Of a stretch of DNA of 64,000 nt, positions 57,540-64,000 are shown piece after piece. The notes under the pieces are model-generated. The model had not been told where the DNA came from and searched no databases. It saw nothing but the letters and a program-made list of their open reading frames with translations. The stretch covers positions 87,537,350 through 87,601,349 of the forward strand of contig NC_035433.2 of NCBI RefSeq assembly GCF_002127325.2, given 5' to 3'. The number at the start of each line of letters is the position of its first letter. Positions within the stretch are counted from its first letter, which is position 1. The translations under genes and the position numbers were made by a program. This stretch comes from Helianthus annuus. Its lineage: Eukaryota > Streptophyta > Magnoliopsida > Asterales > Asteraceae.

Positions 57540-59411
57540 TCTATATACTATATTATAATGCATGAGGGATGGATATTTTAAGATACTCAAAAAATAAGAA
57601 CTTCTTCCCTCTTTATTTATAAAAACACCCTTAAAATGAGGGTAACTTGGTCTTTTAAACACTAATTATATTTTAGTCCCTCCATATTATTACATTTAAA
57701 TCCCTTTATTTCAACCAAATTATGGCTAATTAGTTACAATTATCCATTTCCACAACAAACTTAAAATTATTTTACATATTCTTGACATATTTATAAACTA
57801 TAATGTTTTAAAAAAAATCCAAAGGTACCGTGATAACCTACTCATTTTTTTCGACATTTCGATAGTTGTCTTGGTTAGTATTGTTGTGCGGATTAAAATG
57901 TACAAGTAGATGATGCATTAGTGTACAAGTGATTAAAGCAATGTGTCCTGTCACATTTTAAATGCTCAAGACTCTCTACGTTGCTATCATTAGTATCAGT
58001 TTAATATTATTCTAACCCTTTTCACTTGTTCACCAATTTTTTTCGACGACTAGATTAAATTTCGAAACCTTGCACATACGGGTTTGATATGAGCTTTGTT
58101 CATATTCTGTATGTTTGTGTATTTACTTGGTTGGGTGCATACACTTACATGGTTTAGCAGGTAGTAAATTGACATCAAATAAATTCGTTTTATCTAATTG
58201 GTTGTATTAAAAAACTTTATATAATACCATATTCAACAAAATGGAATTTTAGTTTTCATTAAAAAAAATTATAGAAACGTTTTTAGAAGAATTTTTCGTT
58301 TTCATAAAACCTTTTTTTTATAAAAAGGTTTTTTAGAAGTTTGGTAAATAAGTTTTCGACCAACAAACTTTTAGAAAAAAAAAAAACTCCATAATCTAAA
58401 AATAATACATCTTCAAAAACTGAATACCAGATTCTGTTGCAATTTTTTTAGGGATTATAAGTACAAAAATACTTTTATAGATAATATTAGTTAGTTGAAA
58501 AAAGCTACAGGTTATTCAATTCGTTGGTTTATAGGTTCTATATATAGTATAATTCATTGATTATTTTAACTTCAAGAAATTTGTTGTTCTTTAAAATTTT
58601 TGGTCTAGATGTATTTCAATTAACTTTGATTTATTCTTTTATGCTCATACTTAAACATTCATCTTATTTATTATTCAGTGGTTTTGGAGCTTCAATATTC
58701 ATCCTTTGAGATCTTTACACAGGTAAGCATGTTTCTAAAACATGATATATTGTTTGTTTTTTTTTATATTATGTTTAACTGTGAACGTCGTTTTTGTATT
58801 ATTTATAACAGTAACATGATAAAATATGTAACTAAAATAGTTAACATTTTTTTCAGTTCCCCAAACTACTCCAGCTACTACTACTACTACTACTGATGTA
58901 TTAGTTAAAGAGGAGAACAGAGAAGAAACTGATCATCCGAATGATGTAATAATCAAACAGGAAGAGATACAATAAATTCCGAAGGACGTTGATCTCGATG
59001 ATGACAAATGGTGGTGTGACAATATAGATGACATCCTTGAGATGTTTAAACCGTATGATTACTAAATTGATCTCATCATGATGCAAATTACTTGACACTT
59101 GAGTTTTTAGTTTTCAACTTTTATATTTAAGACTTATATTTCCTTATTCGTGTACTACTTTATATAACTTTTATTTATGTTTAAAAAATTTATTTTTTTT
59201 ATTCGTGTGTTAGTTTATTGCGTCAATGGTTTCTTGAAGTACTTGATAATTTAAATTCTAAATTTAATAATTACTAGACATGTGTAATACTTATGATATA
59301 TATCCATCACAATAATGTTACCATAAATATAATACGAATAAGAAAACTACTAGAAACGAGTGCCGCAATGCAAAATGTCACCCCTGCCGCATCGCGCGGA
59401 CACCCTACTAG
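57540..59411 (+). mobile_element. non-autonomous Helitron carrying a gene fragment
   Basis: Starts A|TCTATATACTATATTATAAT and ends with a hairpin (CCGCATCGCGCGG) then ACACCCTACTAG|T. Host A (57539) and T (59412) border it, as expected for insertion between A and T. It is 1,872 bases long with no Rep/helicase. From 58679 to 59065 it holds exon-like coding sequence with intron borders. Confidence 0.7.
58679..59065 (+). pseudogene. captured gene fragment inside a Helitron
   Basis: Exon-like block 58679-58722 (after TTATTCAG, before GTAAGC) reads VLELQYSSFEIFTQ in one frame. A second block from 58857 (after TTTTTTCAG) reads PQTTPATTTTTT, then DVLVKEENREETDH and VIIKQEEIQ, a stop, and then DVDLDDDKWWCDNIDDILEM and FKPYDY, stop at 59063-59065. 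The best frames of the two blocks do not match in phase and there is an internal stop, so it is broken. The acidic, Trp-containing tail suggests the C-terminus of a regulatory protein, possibly a transcription factor, but I cannot name the parent gene. Confidence 0.5.
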
Positions 59412-61439
59412 TTGATTGGACTGGCCTTTAACTATTTGAAACACTACTATAAACTTGACTTTTTTAGAAAGGCCAAAACCACTTTACGGTTTTGGCCCAA
59501 GACAAATACCCTATTCGTTAATCCGTTTTGTTAGCCCTTCTTTTACCTGTTTCTAAGGGCGTGCATAAAACGGACCAACCCGAAAAACCTGACCAGACCG
59601 ACCCATTGTAACCCGGGCCCAAACCCAACATTGGGTACACCCCTGACCCAAAAGGCCCACATCACACCACAATACAAGTCTTGGTTGTTATAGGCTTGGC
59701 ACATCTTCTAAGGTCATCCGGTATGGGGATCATCGGAGGGTCATAGAGGTGCCACCTAGGACCATTCCCCAACACCCTCCCCCACCCCCCGAGCCTAGGC
59801 TCGTTGTGTAGATGGGCTATCCCACAAACTCCACGGACCACCTGCTTTTTTTAATTTCTTTTTGATTTTTTTACCCCCCAGTCAAGTAAATAAAAAATAG
59901 GATGGGAATGATGGGGAAGGCCATCATCACACCCATAGGTTGGTGATGGAGGGGATAGTGACATGGCAATGATATGGAGGGTGGTGATGGGGGTTTTGGC
60001 TCATCAGCGTATTGGATAGCCTAAGTTCTAACTCATCAGGCATCAAGCCATCAAGGCGGTTCCTAAGTACTGGTCTTGAAAAGTATTACACGTCTGTTCC
60101 TTAGACGACACGAAGTGGGCGTGGAAGCCAGTCTACGCCAAGCTAACCACCCCGTGTCCGGCATGGAGCACGACGTTGTGGTTGGGGATTGAGGATCTCC
60201 ACCGGCGTGGGGGCAAATGTGTGGGTGAGGTGGCGACGTTTCATTGGTGGGTGGATTTTGGGTTGGTTTTGATTGGTTAATGTTTTTTTTAAATAAAAAA
60301 GCTACTTTCCAAGCCCCGTTCCACTCCTTTTTTGCACCACGCCAATTTTCTGACGCGTACTGATGTGGTTGTCACATGTCGCATAACACCCCAATTTCAT
60401 GCCCCTCCACACCCATCGAATGGTCTTATAAACATTATAATTTATATCCATAGCATTAAGATAATCCAAACTGGATCTTTGTTTTTTAAAACCCACCAAA
60501 ACATTTATCGTTTAATAGATGAGCAAATACACAATTTTTGTGATTCAAATTCTTGTTTGATTAGACTTGGCTGATAGGTCTTTATGGACTCTCTTTAACT
60601 TAAAGTTCATTACATCAAATCTTTAATCCACAATTTTCGTAATCAGACACCTAAGTAATTGTTTTTTGTTCAAATTCAACAAAAAGTAGTGCGGTTCACA
60701 GGAAACTTTCTTCCCTACTGGCACCACAACATTAGTCAAAAACCTCAAAATCTAACCTGAGTGCACTTGCAAAACTGTCAAAAAAAAGGTTCCAGTTAAT
60801 GTTGTTATTTTATTCTAAAACATTATGTGCATGTAAGCCTAATGTGACAACCAAATGTTTGAATACCATATCTACTCTAAAACGAGGTTCGACACTTGTA
60901 TATTTTCAAGAGCGCCTCAACAGTCGAGTAAAGGTGGGTGCCAACCGCGCTTATTAAAACTTCTTTTTTTTCTACTTATTCTTTTTCGGTTACTGTTTAT
61001 TCAAAACAACTTATTTCAATAACAAATAATTCGATACGCACTTTGGATAACCAATTCCAAATACGCTCACAACACGCACACAAGAAAAAAAATCAGTAAA
61101 CAACCCCTTACGCCCCATAAATTATGGTCTAAATGACCATCTGAAAAGAGCAGTAAAAATGTAAACTTTTCCTTTGGGCATTTTTGTTTCAAGTGCTATT
61201 AAAAGACAAACAAAAGTTCATGTAAAAGCATGTGTATATAAATATCATTACAAAGAATCAACAATCTGACAAAATAAAGTAACTATATATTAGTGGAAAA
61301 TTTATGATTTCTCGTTTCCGGCTTCAATAACTGAATAAGCAGGCCACAAGTAACCTCTAATATGAAGTATCAACTGACATTTAATTTTAAGCAAACATAA
61401 CTAACCTCCATTACATCTTCATGCTGCTATTTGAACCAC
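59412..61439. other. intergenic between the Helitron and MUR3
   Basis: GC-richer MITE-like sequence at 59560-60420 (ATAAAACGGACCAACCCG, ATGTCGCATAACACCCCA), sharing the CGCATAACNCCCCA block with 24088-24110. From 60580 to 61300 there is AT-rich sequence without a frame of interest. The MUR3 3' UTR probably lies at about 61250-61439. Confidence 0.4.
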
Positions 61440-63332
61440 TCATGAGTGCTGTCTTTGCTCGTTTTTCCAAGAATTCTTTGCTGCTTCCGCTGAAGAACCA
61501 GAACCGTCTGAATCACTGTTTCCATCATTCGGTTTTGGTTTAGAGAAAAACGGGTCCCATTCATGAACACCTACATATTCACCTTCATCTAACAAAGCAT
61601 ACTTCCAACTTAACTCCTCGATAAAATCATCATTCGTACGGCCTTCAATAATGTCTTTTCTCATTCTCGTCACTTTGTCTATAATCGCTTGAACAGATAC
61701 ATCAAAAGCATCTTTATGAGAATCCAATTTTGACCGCGGGTCTGCGTATATTAACCTCGGAATCAGATTTATGACTTCCTCCCTCATCATTTTGACCTGA
61801 TCCGGAGGGATTTGACTTAATCTTTCTTCTATACTGATATTTCTCTTACGAAGATCATCTTCCGGGATGAAAACCGAATACTTTGTGTAATTTTTCGGAA
61901 GATGCCAGGTGTACTGCGTGTATGCAGAACCGGGATGAAAGAAAACCGGGATACAACCAGCTAACATCGAGTCAAAAGCTGATCGTCTTGTGTACGAATC
62001 GCCTTGTGGTTGTAAACAAAAAACCGAGCTTTGAAACATCTGCATTATACTACTAGGGGAATGACACTTGCTTTCACCAAGATCGCATTCCAAAAGCTTT
62101 CCGACATCCGAATTCTTGCATTGATCGATAATCTGACCCCTAATCGATTTCGGATTATCGGGACGAGGTGCTCCAGCGAAACAGAAAAGCCATTTTCTAT
62201 CCAAGTTCATCATTCGATCCTGCCACGCGAACACTTCAGCGTCTTTCGACGGATGAAAATAAGTTGGATACGGAATCGCAAAATCGTTCGCGTTCCATGG
62301 ACTCGATTCCACAACAAGCATCGACATGTTTTTAGCAGCCGGTAAAAACAAAAGCTTGTTCCCCCAATCGGTTTCTTCTTCACTCAATCTCCTAAAATCC
62401 CACGTAATCCTACCCGCAACAAGAAAATGATCTTTACCCCCCATTATTCCCCACTCGGGTCTCTTCTGTAACCAATCGACAAGATCAAGAGACGCAGCAT
62501 CTCTCATCGATATATTATACCCCCAAAGAAACCTCGCGATATCAAAACCGGCATAAAAAGGGACGAATATAGCCGCGGCAAGCGAAGAATCTTTAGTCAA
62601 ACACTCATACTGCTTCATCCGGTTACTAAATATAACATCCACCGCAAACTGATTCGTCGCATACCACCCATTATCCGAAAACACACCTTCCGTATTCTCC
62701 AACGGAGGCCCAAGTCCAGCATTCGTCGTGAACTTACACATGTTCGTCCACTTGCTAAGACTCCTACACTGCTTAAGCATATCTTCGTTAAACCTCGACG
62801 GAAGATCATGCACATACACATATCTCCCACCACAAGGATCACTTTTGTTCTCTACGGTTTTCAACGCCTTCATAAACGGAAAATCTTTCGGCTTATTAAC
62901 ATCCTCAGATTTCTGTTCAACTACAGGATCTGTAACCGAATTATCAGATTTCTGTTCGGTTACAACCTCCGGTTCCGAATCCTGCGAATTTTCAACCGGA
63001 TCTGTAACCGAATTATCAGATTTCTGTTCAGCTACATCCTGTGTATCTAAATCTATATCTCTAATCTCGGGTTTATTATCATTCGCTACACGATCGATGT
63101 CAACCGGAGGGTTCGAACGAATCACTGGGACAGGATCATGAGTTCTAATCTCGGAACTAATGGAAGTAACTTGAAAAGTTCTACCACCAATAACAACAAA
63201 ATGAAAGTACAATAAAACACCCCAAAAAAAGGCACAAAGTAACCCTAACACACAGATTCTAGAGTGTTGAGATTTGTTATTCCCCTTTTCCATACGATCT
63301 GCTGGAAGATTCACCGGTGAACGGCGTCTCAT
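61440..63332 (-). CDS. MUR3: xyloglucan galactosyltransferase, MUR3/KATAMARI1 type (GT47 exostosin family)
   Basis: Intronless coding region, 630 residues; Arabidopsis MUR3 is about 620. It is a type II membrane protein: basic cytosolic end, one helix about 26-48 ([20 protein letters not shown]), acidic stem about 50-160, then the exostosin/GT47 domain about 165-530. Key blocks: [14 protein letters not shown] 165-178, [11 protein letters not shown] 351-361, CFAGAPRP 384-391, and [14 protein letters not shown] with [10 protein letters not shown] 438-465. The tail [18 protein letters not shown] and [13 protein letters not shown] parallels MUR3. The stem holds a 12-residue repeat [12 protein letters not shown] twice (102-113, 126-137), which looks like a local duplication. 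MUR3 adds galactose from UDP-Gal to a defined xylose of xyloglucan in the Golgi. Another GT47-A member (e.g. XLT2) cannot be fully excluded. Confidence 0.92.
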   Translation of the reverse strand: MRRRSPVNLPADRMEKGNNKSQHSRICVLGLLCAFFWGVLLYFHFVVIGGRTFQVTSISSEIRTHDPVPVIRSNPPVDIDRVANDNKPEIRDIDLDTQDVAEQKSDNSVTDPVENSQDSEPEVVTEQKSDNSVTDPVVEQKSEDVNKPKDFPFMKALKTVENKSDPCGGRYVYVHDLPSRFNEDMLKQCRSLSKWTNMCKFTTNAGLGPPLENTEGVFSDNGWYATNQFAVDVIFSNRMKQYECLTKDSSLAAAIFVPFYAGFDIARFLWGYNISMRDAASLDLVDWLQKRPEWGIMGGKDHFLVAGRITWDFRRLSEEETDWGNKLLFLPAAKNMSMLVVESSPWNANDFAIPYPTYFHPSKDAEVFAWQDRMMNLDRKWLFCFAGAPRPDNPKSIRGQIIDQCKNSDVGKLLECDLGESKCHSPSSIMQMFQSSVFCLQPQGDSYTRRSAFDSMLAGCIPVFFHPGSAYTQYTWHLPKNYTKYSVFIPEDDLRKRNISIEERLSQIPPDQVKMMREEVINLIPRLIYADPRSKLDSHKDAFDVSVQAIIDKVTRMRKDIIEGRTNDDFIEELSWKYALLDEGEYVGVHEWDPFFSKPKPNDGNSDSDGSGSSAEAAKNSWKNEQRQHS

Positions 63333-63843
63333 CAGATTATTAAATCAACAAATCACAAACATAACGTAACAAACACGTAACCCTAACAAACACACAAACA
63401 CACAAACGAGCGAACGAATGGAATGAATTGAATGAATATAGATCACACCAATTGAACAAAAGGCTTAATGAAGCATAAATTGGAGGCGATTGGTGAAATT
63501 AGGGCACGAAATCTGGTGAATGCAGTGAGAAATTGAATGAAATCAACAAGTCAAAATCAATCAGATCGAGTCAATGAGAGATTACCGAATCATGAAGTGA
63601 ATGATGAAGATGATACTTACAGGATCCGATTGATGAAGTGGAGGCGATGATGATGATTATATATATGTGCAATCTGGTGTCGTGCTGTGTAGTCAGTAAC
63701 ATAATAGCCGGATAGGCGTACGTTAGCTTGATGAGGTGTATTTTAGAGTAAGAGAGGCGTATGTTAGCGTAATGGGGGTGTATGTTAGTGCAACGAGGCG
63801 TATGTTAGTGGGGGTGTGTTCAGGGTTGTAGTGAACTAATGAC
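63333..63843 (-). promoter_or_regulatory. MUR3: MUR3 leader, probable leader intron and promoter
   Basis: On the minus strand a consensus donor GTAAGTATC lies at 63620-63612 and a possible acceptor TTCACCAG ends at 63513, giving a candidate ~108-bp leader intron. Upstream, ATATATATAA at about 63655-63666 could be the TATA box. Coordinates are estimates. Confidence 0.4.
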
Positions 63844-64000
63844 TAGGGGTGCAAACAAGCCGAGCCGAGCCCGAGCCTTACCTTAATTGAGCTAGGCTCA
63901 TTACAACTTCCTGAAGCTGAAGCTCGGCTCGATTTTAGTAAAATTAAAACTCGAGCTCGGTTCGAAAGCTTGATCTAAGTATCTATAGCGCGAGTTAAAA
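63844..64000. mobile_element. left part of a hAT-type MITE, cut by the window end
   Basis: Starts TAGGGGTGCAAACAAGCCGA and continues with GAGCTCG/GAGCCGAGC repeats, as in the element at 19588-20215. Only 157 bases are inside the window. Confidence 0.55.

Overview
This looks like a nuclear segment of a eudicot genome. All the protein genes are plant genes, several are split by GT-AG introns, and the spaces between and within genes are packed with LTR-retrotransposon, Helitron and MITE sequence. The repeat styles (a solo LTR beginning TGTCACACC, 'rate-your-price' inverted repeats carrying GTCCCTGTGGTTT, TAGGG-ended hAT MITEs) are ones I associate with Asteraceae. That family assignment is inference only. 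No rRNA, tRNA, CRISPR or bacterial-type feature is visible.

Layout. Positions 538-11080 are one LTR retrotransposon with intact 5-bp target duplications, a tRNA-Asp-type primer site and a polypurine tract, but no polymerase genes. A ~3.28-kb solo LTR of another family is nested precisely inside one of its small ORFs. From 11081 to 13400 there is AT-rich repeat, possible gene debris and a Helitron-like segment with an inner MITE. Then come six real genes: PRP39 splicing factor (+, 14272-20695, 13 coding exons); an NTF2-RRM protein of the G3BP family (+, 29274-34398, 9 exons); a MIK1/PXL2-type LRR receptor kinase (-, 36094-40386, 2 exons); chloroplast PSB28 (+, 49028-51150, 2 exons); an SDD1-type subtilase (-, 51784-54078, intronless); and a MUR3-type xyloglucan galactosyltransferase (-, 61440-63332, intronless CDS). 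The exon chains were joined by hand and each gives one uninterrupted frame: 800, 454, 1021, 182, 764 and 630 residues.

The gaps hold at least four Helitron copies or parts (12423-13386, 25158-26427, 44727-45720, 57540-59411) plus loose ends. They also hold at least five hAT-type MITEs with 8-bp target duplications, and several long-inverted-repeat fold-back elements. Many of these insert into each other or into introns.

The genes do not form one pathway: they cover RNA processing, stress-granule-type RNA binding, peptide or partner signalling, photosystem II assembly, stomatal patterning and wall polysaccharide synthesis. Their order is informative. From memory of Arabidopsis locus numbers, MIK1 and PSB28 are immediate neighbours (At4g28650/28660), and PRP39 and SDD1 are close neighbours (At1g04080/04110). 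The window therefore seems to combine two ancestral blocks. The most unusual structures are the Helitron 3' ends built as tandem arrays of their terminal hairpin, the paired GC-palindrome clusters upstream of the TATA boxes of two unrelated LTR families, and a Helitron carrying a spliced-gene fragment.
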